Made by a program: the position numbers and the translations under genes. The notes beneath the pieces are model-generated. The model was not told the DNA's origin. It ran no database searches and was given only the letters and a program-made list of their open reading frames with translations. Positions 9,296 through 17,116 of a stretch of 64,000 bases of DNA are shown here, piece by piece. The DNA lies in contig NZ_FMAF01000012.1 in NCBI RefSeq assembly GCF_900094565.1, forward strand, positions 115,579 to 179,578. The letters are read 5' to 3'. Each line of letters opens with the position of its first letter. Position 1 is the stretch's first letter. The stretch comes from Martinezella lusitana (GTDB lineage Bacteria > Pseudomonadota > Alphaproteobacteria > Rhizobiales > Rhizobiaceae).

Positions 9296-9322
9296 TTAAT
9301 TTACACCCTTGCTGTAAATTAA
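9296..9322. promoter_or_regulatory. Perfect inverted repeat upstream of the araC-like gene
   Basis: TTAATTTACA at 9296-9305 and TGTAAATTAA at 9313-9322 are perfect reverse complements separated by seven bases. The site lies in the AT-rich divergent region between the AraC regulator and the ABC operon, close to the regulator. It is a candidate operator, possibly autoregulatory; the binding protein is not shown by the sequence. Confidence 0.5.
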
Positions 9323-9566
9323 CACTAGAGCATTCTTGGCCGAAAAGCACTACCCAAGAAATATTGTACCCAAATAGCAATAGTACTGCCGTGATTAGTA
9401 CCATGAATTAGATTAGCGATTGTTTCGATATTCATGTGATGATTGCGAACATCTGGAGATTTATTTTAATCATAAAGAAGTTCATCCCTGCCGCCGGACG
9501 ACAACCTTCCCATCAACGCATGGAACCGGCGGGAAGCATCATGTCAGCGTGGAGCCTCTTGACGGA

Positions 9567-9582
9567 ATGTTATCGATAACAT
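9567..9582. promoter_or_regulatory. LacI-family (GntR/IdnR-like) operator before the ABC operon
   Basis: ATGTTATCGATAACAT is a perfect 16-bp palindrome, 34 bases before the ATP-binding gene. The same word occurs at 17076 and, with small changes, at 14424 and 19623, always upstream of genes of the sugar-acid cluster. It matches the ATGTTA-N4-TAACAT pattern of E. coli GntR/IdnR operators, so the LacI-type regulator encoded at 13382-14413 is the likely binder. Confidence 0.85.
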
Positions 9583-9616
9583 AGCCTCTTCCCATAGAAG
9601 CTTTGGGAGGAGCGGG

Positions 9617-11113
9617 ATGGACGACAGAAAGCTGCTCGAATTCTGCGATATCACCAAGGAGTTTGGTGGAACGCGTGCCCTGTCGAATGTATCGCTCGAT
9701 CTGAAGCAGGGTGAAATCCTCGCGCTTCTCGGCGAAAACGGCGCGGGCAAATCGACGCTCATCAAGACACTGGCAGGCATCTACAGGCCGGACGGCGGAC
9801 AGCTTCTGTTTCGCGGCAAGCCATATCAGCATCGTCCGCCGCAACCCAACCAGCGCCAACCGATCGCCTTCATCCATCAGGATCTCGGCTTGATCGAATG
9901 GATGACGGTGGGTGAGAATGTCGGGCTTGCGCAGGGCTATTCGCTGCGCGGCCGGCTGATCGACTGGCGGGCGACCGAACGGCGAACGAGAGAGGCCTTG
10001 AAGCTAGTCGGCTGTGATTTCGATCCCTCGACGCGCGTTCAGGAACTGACGAGAACGGAAAAGTCGCTGGTGGCGATCGCCCGCGCACTCGCTGTCGAGG
10101 CCGATGTTCTGGTCCTCGATGAACCCACAGCCAGCCTGCCCGCCGATGAGGTCGAGAAGCTGTTCGCGGCCATTCGCCCGCTCAAGGAGCGCGGCGTGGC
10201 GATGATCTACGTCTCGCACCGGCTGGATGAAATCTTCCGCATCGCCGACCGCGTCGCCGTGCTGCGCGACGGACAACTGGTGGGACAGAAGCCCGTTTCC
10301 GAAACCACGTCGGACGAGCTCATTCGGATGATCGTCGGGCGCAAGGCCGACCAATTGTTCGTCAAGGCGGAACGAAGCTCGGGGCCGGCCATCGTCTCGG
10401 TCAGGGATCTCGCCTGCCGCGGCGCCGGGCCGGTATCCTTCGATATCCGGCAAGGGGAGCTTCTTGGCCTTGTCGGATTGCGAGGCGCGGGCCAGGAACT
10501 GATCGGACGCGCGCTGTTCGGCTGCGAAGCATCGAGCGGCACGGTGCGGCTCAACGGTGTGGAACCCAACCTTTCGAGCCCGGTCGCCGCCATGGCGTCC
10601 GGCATCGGCCTGATCGCCAGGGACCGCACCGAAGAATCGGTCGCGATGTCGCTCAGCCTGCGCGAAAACACCTTTCTCAATCCTGGCGCCTCCGGGCGTG
10701 GCCTGATGTCGTTCCTCTCGCCGCGCAACGAAGCCGAGAAGGCCTATTCGCTCGGCAGCCGGGTCGGCCTCAGGCCCAACGACCAGAGCCTTGCGATCGA
10801 GGCCCTATCTGGCGGCAACCAGCAGAAGGTCGTTGTGGGACGGTGGCTGGCGACGGGCCGGAAGCTGCTGATCGCCGAAGATCCGACCGCGGGCGTCGAT
10901 GTCGGCGCCAAGGCTGATATCTATCGGCTGATCGCCGAGGCGGTGGAAGGCGGCCTTGCCGTTCTCGTCGTTTCCACCGACTTCGAGGAAATCGCCCACA
11001 TCTGCCATCGTGCCCTTGTGTTCTCGCGCGGTCAGATCGTGCGCGAACTCAGCGGCGCCGACCTGACAACACCGGCGGTGATCGCTGCCGCATCTGCATC
11101 CGAAGCGGCCTGA
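9617..11113 (+). CDS. Sugar-type ABC transporter ATP-binding protein (RbsA/MglA-like)
   Basis: A 498-residue protein with two fused nucleotide-binding domains. The first has Walker A GENGAGKST and Walker B VLVLDEPTAS. The second has a degenerate P-loop (GLRGAGQE), a proper signature LSGGNQQK and Walker B LLIAEDPTAGVD; this asymmetry is normal for CUT2 sugar importers. It energises uptake through the permease encoded next. A GGAGG ribosome site precedes the ATG. First gene of an operon with a permease (16 bases later) and a binding protein, preceded by the regulon's operator. A sugar acid or its lactone is the inferred cargo, from regulon membership only. Confidence 0.92.
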   Translation: MDDRKLLEFCDITKEFGGTRALSNVSLDLKQGEILALLGENGAGKSTLIKTLAGIYRPDGGQLLFRGKPYQHRPPQPNQRQPIAFIHQDLGLIEWMTVGENVGLAQGYSLRGRLIDWRATERRTREALKLVGCDFDPSTRVQELTRTEKSLVAIARALAVEADVLVLDEPTASLPADEVEKLFAAIRPLKERGVAMIYVSHRLDEIFRIADRVAVLRDGQLVGQKPVSETTSDELIRMIVGRKADQLFVKAERSSGPAIVSVRDLACRGAGPVSFDIRQGELLGLVGLRGAGQELIGRALFGCEASSGTVRLNGVEPNLSSPVAAMASGIGLIARDRTEESVAMSLSLRENTFLNPGASGRGLMSFLSPRNEAEKAYSLGSRVGLRPNDQSLAIEALSGGNQQKVVVGRWLATGRKLLIAEDPTAGVDVGAKADIYRLIAEAVEGGLAVLVVSTDFEEIAHICHRALVFSRGQIVRELSGADLTTPAVIAAASASEAA

Positions 11114-11129
11114 ACCGGAGAGGAAAACC

Positions 11130-12200
11130 ATGCAATCGATCGAATCCAATGCGCTCGAACCCACACGCTCCGAGCTGTCGGCAATGAGCTTCGGCCAGAA
11201 AATCCAGCGTCTTCTGCCGGTCTACGGCCTCGTCATCCTGACGGCCCTGCTGATCCTACTATTTTCCATTCTGCTGCCGCAGACTTTCCCGACCATGCTC
11301 AATCTGCGCTCGATCATTTCCGACAAGACCATTATCGCGATCCTGTCGCTCGCGGCGATGATCCCGATGGCGGCGGGCCGCATCGACCTGACGATCGGCT
11401 ACGGCATCGTGCTCTGGCATGTGCTCGCGATCAGCCTGCAGACGATGTTCGGCCTCCCCTGGCCCGTCGCGGTGCTTGTCGTCATCCTGCTCGGCGCCTT
11501 TACCGGCTTCCTGAACGGGCTCCTGGTGGAAATCGCCAAGATCGACAGCTTCATCGCAACGCTCGGCACCGGCACCGTGCTTTATGCCATCGCACTCTGG
11601 CATACCGGCGGCCGACAGGTGGTCGGCATGCTGCCGCAGGGTTTCTATGCACTGAACGGCACCATGGTATTCGGCCTGCCAATCACCGGCATCTACGTCC
11701 TCGCGCTTGCCTTCGTCATGTGGATCGTCCTCGAATATCTGCCGATCGGCCGTTACATCTATGCCATCGGCGCCAACCCGAAGGCCGCCGCCCTGAACGG
11801 CATCCCTGTCCGCCGCTTCGTCATCGGCGCCTTCGTAACCTCGGGCACGCTTGCCGCCGTTGCCGGCGTCCTGCTCGCCTCCAAGCTGCGCATCGGTCAG
11901 GCAAGCGTCGGTCTTGAATATCTTTTGCCGGCGCTGGTCGGTGCGTTCCTCGGCTCTACCACGATCAAGCCCGGCCGCGTCAATGTCTGGGGCACGATGA
12001 TCGGCGTCATTATTCTTGCGGTCGGTATCGCCGGCATCCAGCAGTTCGGCGGCTCCTTCTATGTCGAGCCGCTGTTTAACGGCGTCACCCTGCTCGTTGC
12101 CATCGGCATTGCCGGATATGCGCAACGCCGGCGCAGTCACGCCGGACGCATGGCCCCGGTCGAGAAGCCGCAATTGTCCGCCGCGCCAGCGGAGAAATGA
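11130..12200 (+). CDS. Sugar-type ABC transporter permease (RbsC-like)
   Basis: A 356-residue inner-membrane protein with about eight to ten hydrophobic segments (for example residues 30-50 and 65-85, and a run through the centre), typical of the BPD_transp_2 permeases of CUT2 importers. The conserved stretch GTGTVLYAIALWHTGG and the later GANPKAAALNGIPV match the family's core and cytoplasmic loop. GGAGAGG precedes the ATG. Only one permease is encoded, so the channel is presumably a homodimer. The C-terminal tail of about 25 residues is polar. Confidence 0.92.
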   Translation: MQSIESNALEPTRSELSAMSFGQKIQRLLPVYGLVILTALLILLFSILLPQTFPTMLNLRSIISDKTIIAILSLAAMIPMAAGRIDLTIGYGIVLWHVLAISLQTMFGLPWPVAVLVVILLGAFTGFLNGLLVEIAKIDSFIATLGTGTVLYAIALWHTGGRQVVGMLPQGFYALNGTMVFGLPITGIYVLALAFVMWIVLEYLPIGRYIYAIGANPKAAALNGIPVRRFVIGAFVTSGTLAAVAGVLLASKLRIGQASVGLEYLLPALVGAFLGSTTIKPGRVNVWGTMIGVIILAVGIAGIQQFGGSFYVEPLFNGVTLLVAIGIAGYAQRRRSHAGRMAPVEKPQLSAAPAEK

Positions 12201-12239
12201 ACATCAGCTCAGTTTGAACGTCCAATGGGAGGAGACGAA

Positions 12240-13334
12240 ATGAAACGCAGACAATTCCTGCAGGCAACGACAGCCTTATTCGTGTTGTGCGCCAGCCATG
12301 CCTATGCCGATCCGATGGCGGATGCGAAAGCCGTCGTGGCCAAGTATGCAACGGCGGTCACCAAATGGGACGGCCCGGCGACCGGCCCGAAGGCGCAGAC
12401 GGGCAAGACGATCGTCGTTCTCGCCGGCGATCTCAAGAACGGCGGCATTCTCGGCGTCAGCAACGGCGTCGAGGAAGCCGCCAAGGCCATCGGCTGGCAA
12501 GTGAAGGTTCTCGATGGCGCGGGTTCGATCGGCGGACGCACGGCCGCTTTCGGTCAGGCCATGGCGCTCAAGCCCGACGGCATCATCATCGACGGCTTCG
12601 ATGCGGTCGAGCAGGCACCGGCACTTGAAGAGGCAAAGGCTGCCAAGATCCCGCTGGTCGCCTGGCATGCAGGCCCGGTGATCGGCCCCGACGACAAGAA
12701 CGGATTGTTCGCCAATGTCAGCACCGATGCCATGGAAGTCTCGAAGGCGGCCGCCGACTGGGCCTTCGTCGATGCCAAGGGCAAGCCGGGCGTGATCATC
12801 TTCACGGACTCGACCTATGCGATCGCCATTGCCAAGGCCGACAGGATGAAGGTCGAGATTGAACGCCTGGGCGGCAAGGTGCTGGAATATGTCGACACGC
12901 CGATCGCCGAGACGTCACAGCGCATGCCGCAGCTGACCACGTCGCTGCTGCAGAAATATGGAGACAGCTGGACCCATTCGCTTGCCATCAACGACCTCTA
13001 TTTCGACTTCATGGGTCCGTCGCTCGCCTCAGCCGGCAAGGGCGGAACCGATGCGCCGATCAACGTCGCCGCCGGCGATGGCTCGCAATCGGCCTATGAG
13101 CGCATCCGCGCCGGCCAGTATCAGAAAGTGACCGTGGCCGAGCCGCTCAATCTCCAGGGCTGGCAGCTGGTCGACGAGCTCAATCGCGCCCTTTCCGGCG
13201 AGAAGTGGTCCGGATATCTGTCGCCGCTGCATGTGGTGACATCAGATAACATACAGTCCGACGGCGGCCCGAAGAACAGCTTCGATCCGGATAACGGCTA
13301 CAGAGATCAGTACAAGAAGATCTGGGGCAAATGA
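12240..13334 (+). CDS. Periplasmic sugar-type binding protein of the ABC importer
   Basis: A 364-residue exported protein with a signal peptide (MKRRQFLQATTALFVL, cleaved near SHAYA). The body fits the periplasmic-binding-protein type I fold: alternating strands and helices such as KTIVVLAGDL, KPDGIIIDGFDAVEQ and GVIIFTDSTYAIAIA. The start at 12240 is chosen because GGGAGGAG sits nine bases upstream; an earlier in-frame ATG overlaps that site. It would bind substrate in the periplasm and deliver it to the permease. The sequence does not define the ligand; the shared operator with idonate/gluconate genes points to an aldonate, aldonolactone or related compound. Confidence 0.9.
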   Translation: MKRRQFLQATTALFVLCASHAYADPMADAKAVVAKYATAVTKWDGPATGPKAQTGKTIVVLAGDLKNGGILGVSNGVEEAAKAIGWQVKVLDGAGSIGGRTAAFGQAMALKPDGIIIDGFDAVEQAPALEEAKAAKIPLVAWHAGPVIGPDDKNGLFANVSTDAMEVSKAAADWAFVDAKGKPGVIIFTDSTYAIAIAKADRMKVEIERLGGKVLEYVDTPIAETSQRMPQLTTSLLQKYGDSWTHSLAINDLYFDFMGPSLASAGKGGTDAPINVAAGDGSQSAYERIRAGQYQKVTVAEPLNLQGWQLVDELNRALSGEKWSGYLSPLHVVTSDNIQSDGGPKNSFDPDNGYRDQYKKIWGK

Positions 13335-13347
13335 TCCCAGTTGCGCG

Positions 13348-13379
13348 GAAATGGCGCGGTCTTCGGGCCGCGCCGTTTC
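13348..13379. terminator. Bidirectional terminator hairpin
   Basis: GGCGCGG at 13353-13359 pairs with CCGCGCC at 13368-13374 across an eight-base loop. The flanks GAAA and TTTC extend the stem and give short A and T tracts on both sides. It lies between the ends of the convergent binding-protein gene and the lacI-type gene. Confidence 0.7.
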
Positions 13380-13381
13380 AC

Positions 13382-14413
13382 TTAAGGGACAAGCTGAAGC
13401 TGACGGCTGCTATCACGGACGATTAGTTGCGTTGAAATCCTGACATTGCCGACCGGCTGCGCATTGTCGAGAATATCGAGGATCAGCTGGGCGGTTTGCT
13501 CGCCGATTTCCCTGGCAAAGGCATTGATCGTCGTCAGCGTCGGTACGCATACCTCACCGATTTCATAATTGCCGAACCCACCGATGGAAAAGCGCTCCGG
13601 CACGGGGACGCCCAGCCGGCGACATTCCGTCAGCGCGCCATAAGCGGCAAGGTCGGAAACGCAAACGACCGCCTCTGTGTCCGGATAGATCTCGATCAGC
13701 TTCGCCATGGCATTGGCGCCCTCGCGCATTGAAATTGGCGGCGGCCCAGCGGCGATCAGTCTCGAAGCGTCGAGGCCATGCGCCTGCATCGCTGCAATGA
13801 AGCCAAGTCGACGCTCGCTGCCGCGCGAATCCCGCTGAACGTCGCCACCGATAAAGGCGATACGCCGACAGCCGGAGGCGACGAAGTGGTCGACCATATC
13901 GCGCATGACCGCCATGTTGGAAAAACCGACAAAGTGGTCGATCGGATCGGCCGGAATATCCCAGGTTTCGATGATCGGAATGGCCACCGTCTGTAGAAGC
14001 CGGCGCGCTCGCGCCGTGTGCGAGCCACCGGTCACCACGAGCGCCTGCGGCTTGCGGCGCAGAAGCTGCTCGATCAGCCGCTCCTCCTCATCGATATCGT
14101 AGTTCGTATAGCCAAGCAGGATCTGCATTCCCCGCTTGGCCAGCGTGTCGGAAAGGCCGCCGACCGTGTCGGCGAAATTGGCGTTGTTGATGGAGGGAAT
14201 GGTGACGGCGACAAAATCGGACTTTTGCGAACGCAGGTTGGAGGCCGTGCTGTCGAAAACATAACCCAGATCTTCCGCCGCCTTCAGAATCGCTTCCCGG
14301 GTCTCCGGGCTGACGAGACTGTCCGCCTTGAACGCACGAGACACCGTCATCGGAGAAACTCCCATGACGCGGGCTATGTCTGCCATAGTGGGCGGTTTGC
14401 GATTGCTACTCAT
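13382..14413 (-). CDS. LacI-family regulator, GntR/IdnR-like
   Basis: A 343-residue protein with an N-terminal LacI helix-turn-helix (PTMADIARVMGVSPMTVSRAF) and hinge (ASNLRSQKSDFVAV), followed by a periplasmic-binding-like sensor domain. Segments such as FADTVGGLSD, EERLIEQLL and GFGNYEIGEV line up with E. coli GntR/IdnR. ATG 14413 is chosen because it starts 11 residues before the helix-turn-helix; the open frame reaches 14470, but without a family match. An imperfect copy of the operator (14424-14439) sits just upstream, which suggests autoregulation. It probably represses the ABC operon and both divergent dehydrogenase units until a sugar-acid inducer binds. Confidence 0.9.
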   Translation of the reverse strand: MSSNRKPPTMADIARVMGVSPMTVSRAFKADSLVSPETREAILKAAEDLGYVFDSTASNLRSQKSDFVAVTIPSINNANFADTVGGLSDTLAKRGMQILLGYTNYDIDEEERLIEQLLRRKPQALVVTGGSHTARARRLLQTVAIPIIETWDIPADPIDHFVGFSNMAVMRDMVDHFVASGCRRIAFIGGDVQRDSRGSERRLGFIAAMQAHGLDASRLIAAGPPPISMREGANAMAKLIEIYPDTEAVVCVSDLAAYGALTECRRLGVPVPERFSIGGFGNYEIGEVCVPTLTTINAFAREIGEQTAQLILDILDNAQPVGNVRISTQLIVRDSSRQLQLVP

Positions 14414-14423
14414 CAATGGCCTT

Positions 14424-14439
14424 ATGTTATCGTTACCAT
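14424..14439. promoter_or_regulatory. Imperfect operator in front of the lacI-type gene
   Basis: ATGTTATCGTTACCAT keeps the left half of the 16-bp regulon palindrome and differs at two positions in the right half. It lies 11 bases upstream of the regulator's ATG, a position fitting negative autoregulation; the mismatches predict weaker binding. Confidence 0.7.
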
Positions 14440-14503
14440 GAGAGTAATATGGCTTCCCCGCTAATAGCAAGTGCGTCTTTCGTCCATCCAGACAATGAGA
14501 AAT

Positions 14504-14523
14504 GCGGAGCCTTTCGGCCCCGC
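14504..14523 (-). terminator. Terminator after the gluconate-type operon
   Basis: On the minus strand GCGGGGCC, loop GAAA and GGCTCCGC form an eight-pair stem with one G-U pair, followed by ATTTCTCATT. It lies 25 bases past the stop of the last gene of the minus-strand operon (14549). On the plus strand the same stem has an A-C mismatch, so it fits minus-strand transcription better. Confidence 0.55.
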
Positions 14524-14548
14524 GTAACGATTGTCTCAGGAGATTGGC

Positions 14549-14881
14549 CTATAGCTGGAACTCATGGGCGAGTGTCACATGATGATGAATGCGCCCTTCG
14601 AAGAAGCGTGACAGCACGGCTTCAGTTGCCGCCCGCGCTTCGGTACGCACGGGGCTGGCAAGGGCAGCCTCGACAGCCGCCAGGTCCGGATAGTTGACGG
14701 CGAGGATCATCGGAAATTCCGGAGCCCCCTCGTCACGCGCTTCGGCAAAGGTAACGCGTACGTCGAGCGCACCGGGAAACTGCTTCCATTTCGGCAGGAT
14801 CGTCTCCATGACGGCGGCGCGGAAGGCCTCCGCTTCGCCTTCCCTGACCTTGCCTTCGAATAATGCGTATCGGGTGATCAT
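14549..14881 (-). CDS. Small Dabb/EthD-like (dimeric alpha-beta barrel) protein
   Basis: A 110-residue protein whose pattern (ITRYALFEGKV, helix, ALDVRVTFAEARD, FPMILAVNYPD, helix, HHHVTLAHEF) fits the ferredoxin-like dimeric alpha-beta barrel of Dabb, EthD and antibiotic-biosynthesis monooxygenase families. The function of such stand-alone proteins is usually unknown. The His triplet near residue 100 could bind metal, but this is only a guess. It is the last gene of the operon with gluconokinase and IdnO-like reductase and overlaps the preceding gene by ATGA, so it is made with them; an auxiliary role in sugar-acid metabolism is inferred. Confidence 0.75.
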   Translation of the reverse strand: MITRYALFEGKVREGEAEAFRAAVMETILPKWKQFPGALDVRVTFAEARDEGAPEFPMILAVNYPDLAAVEAALASPVRTEARAATEAVLSRFFEGRIHHHVTLAHEFQL

Positions 14882-15765
14882 CCGGCGATTTCCTTGTTCG
14901 GTCCCTTGAAGAATTCCATCAATGCAGCCTGGTCCTCGCCGCCGAGGCCGGCGGCCGTCAGCATGCGATGGATCTCGGCGCAGACAGCCGTCAGCGGCAT
15001 GGCGGTGTTGGTGCGTCGAGCAAGATCCTGGGCGCCGTTCAGATCCTTGACCATGTTGTCGATCCGGCCGGTGCGGCGATAATCCTTGGTCACATAGCGC
15101 GGCATATATTCCTGAAGGATGGCGCTGTCGGCCCGACCGCCCTTCAATGCCTGCGGGATCTTGGCGGCATCCACACCGGCGTCAAGCGCCAGTTGCGTTG
15201 CCTCCGCCACCGCCAGAAAATTCAATGCGCAGAGGACCTGATTGATGAGTTTGGTCGTCTGACCCGCGCCGACCGGCCCCATATGGGTGTAGTTCGATGC
15301 GACATGGCGCAGCACCTGATGCGCATCCGAGACGTCCTCTGCGTCACCGCCCGCCATCAAGGTCAACTGTCCGATCAGCGCCTTCGGAGCGCCGCCGGAG
15401 AGTGGACTGTCTACCCAGCGCAACCCCTTCTCCGCCGCTTCGCCGGCGAGCGCCTTGGTCGCATCCGGATCGATCGACGACATATCGATGATCAAAGTTC
15501 CGCGCTTCGCCCCTTCGGCAACCCCGCCCGGCCCGAATACCGCGCTGTGGACGACCTTCGGCGAGTTCAGGCTCAGGATGACAAAATCTGATGCCGCGGC
15601 TGCCGCTGCGGCACTGTCGGCGGCATGTGCACCCTTGGCTGTGAGCGCGGCCACCTTCTCCTTGTCGAGATCGAAAACCGTCAACTCGTTGCCAGTCTCC
15701 ACCAGGCGGGCGCCAATGGCACCGCCCATCGCACCGGCGCCGATCAGCGCCACCTTGTTGCTCAT
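14878..15765 (-). CDS. 3-hydroxyacid dehydrogenase family oxidoreductase (GarR/HIBADH-like)
   Basis: A 295-residue protein with an N-terminal NAD(P)-binding GAGAMGGAIG motif, the beta-hydroxyacid dehydrogenase signature DSPLSGGAPKA, and the catalytic lysine in GQTTKLINQ. The family includes tartronate semialdehyde reductase and 3-hydroxyisobutyrate dehydrogenase, which reduce or oxidise small 3-hydroxy acids. It overlaps gluconokinase upstream and the Dabb-like gene downstream by ATGA each, so it belongs to the sugar-acid operon. The exact substrate cannot be read; an aldonate-derived hydroxy acid is the sensible guess. Confidence 0.85.
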   Translation of the reverse strand: MSNKVALIGAGAMGGAIGARLVETGNELTVFDLDKEKVAALTAKGAHAADSAAAAAAASDFVILSLNSPKVVHSAVFGPGGVAEGAKRGTLIIDMSSIDPDATKALAGEAAEKGLRWVDSPLSGGAPKALIGQLTLMAGGDAEDVSDAHQVLRHVASNYTHMGPVGAGQTTKLINQVLCALNFLAVAEATQLALDAGVDAAKIPQALKGGRADSAILQEYMPRYVTKDYRRTGRIDNMVKDLNGAQDLARRTNTAMPLTAVCAEIHRMLTAAGLGGEDQAALMEFFKGPNKEIAG

Positions 15766-16244
15766 AACTGCTCCTCCTCCAATGCGGCGATGATCGCCGC
15801 CACGACCATATCCAGCGGCTGGTCGATATTGACAGTGATAGCTTGCTCGTCTGCACCGGGCGGCTCAAGTGCTGCAAACTGGCTCTCCAGCAAGGCAGAC
15901 GGCATGAAATGATCCCGCCGCGCCTCCAGGCGCCGAAGGATGGTCTCCTTCGTGCCGTCGAGATGGATGAAGGAAACCGGCGCGCCGACGAGGGAGCGGA
16001 TCCGATCGCGATAGACGCGCTTCAGGGCCGAGCATCCGATCAGCGCCGTATCGTCCGCCAGTGCCAGGCGCGCGCCGACCCTGTCGAGCCATGGCCAGCG
16101 ATCAGCGTCGGTCAACGGGATGCCGGCGCTCATCTTGGCGACATTGGCCGGCGGATGCAGGTCGTCTCCATCGACATAGACACCAGCAAGACGAGCAGCG
16201 AGTGCTGCACCGACCGAGGACTTGCCACAGCCGCTGACGCCCAT
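15762..16244 (-). CDS. Gluconokinase (GntK/IdnK family)
   Basis: A 160-residue P-loop kinase: Walker A GVSGCGKSS, then the family motifs GDDLHPPANVAKMSAGIPLTD, DRWPWL, CSALKRVYRD and FIHLDG. It phosphorylates D-gluconate to 6-phosphogluconate, the entry to the pentose phosphate and Entner-Doudoroff routes. The ATG at 16244 falls inside the first beta strand: the frame continues eight codons upstream as GAARRFVV with no standard start codon before an in-frame TAA, so the true start is slightly uncertain. It follows the IdnO-like gene by 27 bases and overlaps the next gene by ATGA. Confidence 0.9.
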   Translation of the reverse strand: MGVSGCGKSSVGAALAARLAGVYVDGDDLHPPANVAKMSAGIPLTDADRWPWLDRVGARLALADDTALIGCSALKRVYRDRIRSLVGAPVSFIHLDGTKETILRRLEARRDHFMPSALLESQFAALEPPGADEQAITVNIDQPLDMVVAAIIAALEEEQL

Positions 16245-16271
16245 GACGACGAAGCGGCGTGCTGCACCTTA

Positions 16272-17030
16272 TCAGAGCGAGGCTGTGATGCCGCCATCGA
16301 CATAAAGCACATGACCGTTGACAAAGGAGGATGCGTCGGACGCCAGGAAAATGCAGGCGCCGACCAGTTCTTCGACCTGCCCCCAACGGCCGGCCGGCGT
16401 GCGCTTTTCGAGCCACGCGGAGAAATCGGCGTCGGCGACGAGCGCCGCATTCAATGGCGTGTCGAAATAGCCGGGCGCGATGGCGTTGCACTGCAGACCG
16501 TATTTGGCCCAATCCGTCGCCATGCCCTTGGTGAGATTGCCGACGGCGCCCTTGGTTGCCGTATAAGGCGCGATCGACGGCCGTGCCAGCGCCGTCTGGA
16601 CGCTGGCAATGTTGATGATCTTGCCGGCGCCGCGCTTGATCATATGGCGCGCGACGGCCTGACCGACATTGAAGACGCTCGATATATTGGTGCGCAGCAG
16701 CCGTTCGAAGGCGTCTGCGGGGAAATCTTCCAGCGGCGTGCGGAACTGCATGCCGGCATTGTTGACCAGGATGTCGATCGCGCCCTTGTCCGCCTCGAAA
16801 GCATCCACCGCGCGGCGCGCGGCCTCATGATCCGTGGCATCGAATGGCAGAATATGTACCCTGCCGTCGAAGCTACCCGCCGCCTTGGCGAGCTTTTCCT
16901 CGTCGCGGCCATTGAGCACCAGTTCGGCGCCCGCCGCCGCCAATCCCTTGGCGAGCGCGAGCCCGATACCTTGCGATGAACCGGTAATCAGGGCGCGCCG
17001 CCCGTTCAGATCGAAGAGGCCAAGAGACAC
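16272..17030 (-). CDS. SDR oxidoreductase, gluconate 5-dehydrogenase (IdnO)-like
   Basis: A 252-residue classical short-chain dehydrogenase: cofactor motif TGSSQGIG, NNAG at about residue 90, catalytic Ser in NIASVQTA, Tyr/Lys in YTATK, and a C-terminal YVDGG. The arginine after the second strand (NGRDEE) suggests NADP preference. IdnO reduces 5-ketogluconate to gluconate, which the adjacent kinase would phosphorylate. It is first in the minus-strand operon, with a shared perfect operator (17076-17091) between it and the divergent hydroxyacid dehydrogenase. 'IdnO' is inferred from similarity plus the kinase and IdnD-like neighbours; other keto-sugar reductases look alike. Confidence 0.85.
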   Translation of the reverse strand: MSLGLFDLNGRRALITGSSQGIGLALAKGLAAAGAELVLNGRDEEKLAKAAGSFDGRVHILPFDATDHEAARRAVDAFEADKGAIDILVNNAGMQFRTPLEDFPADAFERLLRTNISSVFNVGQAVARHMIKRGAGKIINIASVQTALARPSIAPYTATKGAVGNLTKGMATDWAKYGLQCNAIAPGYFDTPLNAALVADADFSAWLEKRTPAGRWGQVEELVGACIFLASDASSFVNGHVLYVDGGITASL

Positions 17031-17075
17031 GGTTTCCTCCGTTTTTTATCTCGACAAAGACTGTTCCCCCTGTTT

Positions 17076-17091
17076 ATGTTATCGATAACAT
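17076..17091. promoter_or_regulatory. Shared LacI-family operator between divergent dehydrogenase operons
   Basis: A perfect 16-bp palindrome, ATGTTATCGATAACAT, 45 bases upstream of the idnO-like ATG on one side and 25 bases upstream of the hydroxyacid dehydrogenase ATG on the other. One bound repressor could shut both operons. Confidence 0.85.
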
Positions 17092-17116
17092 TCGATGTCA
17101 AGTGAGGAGACGAAAG

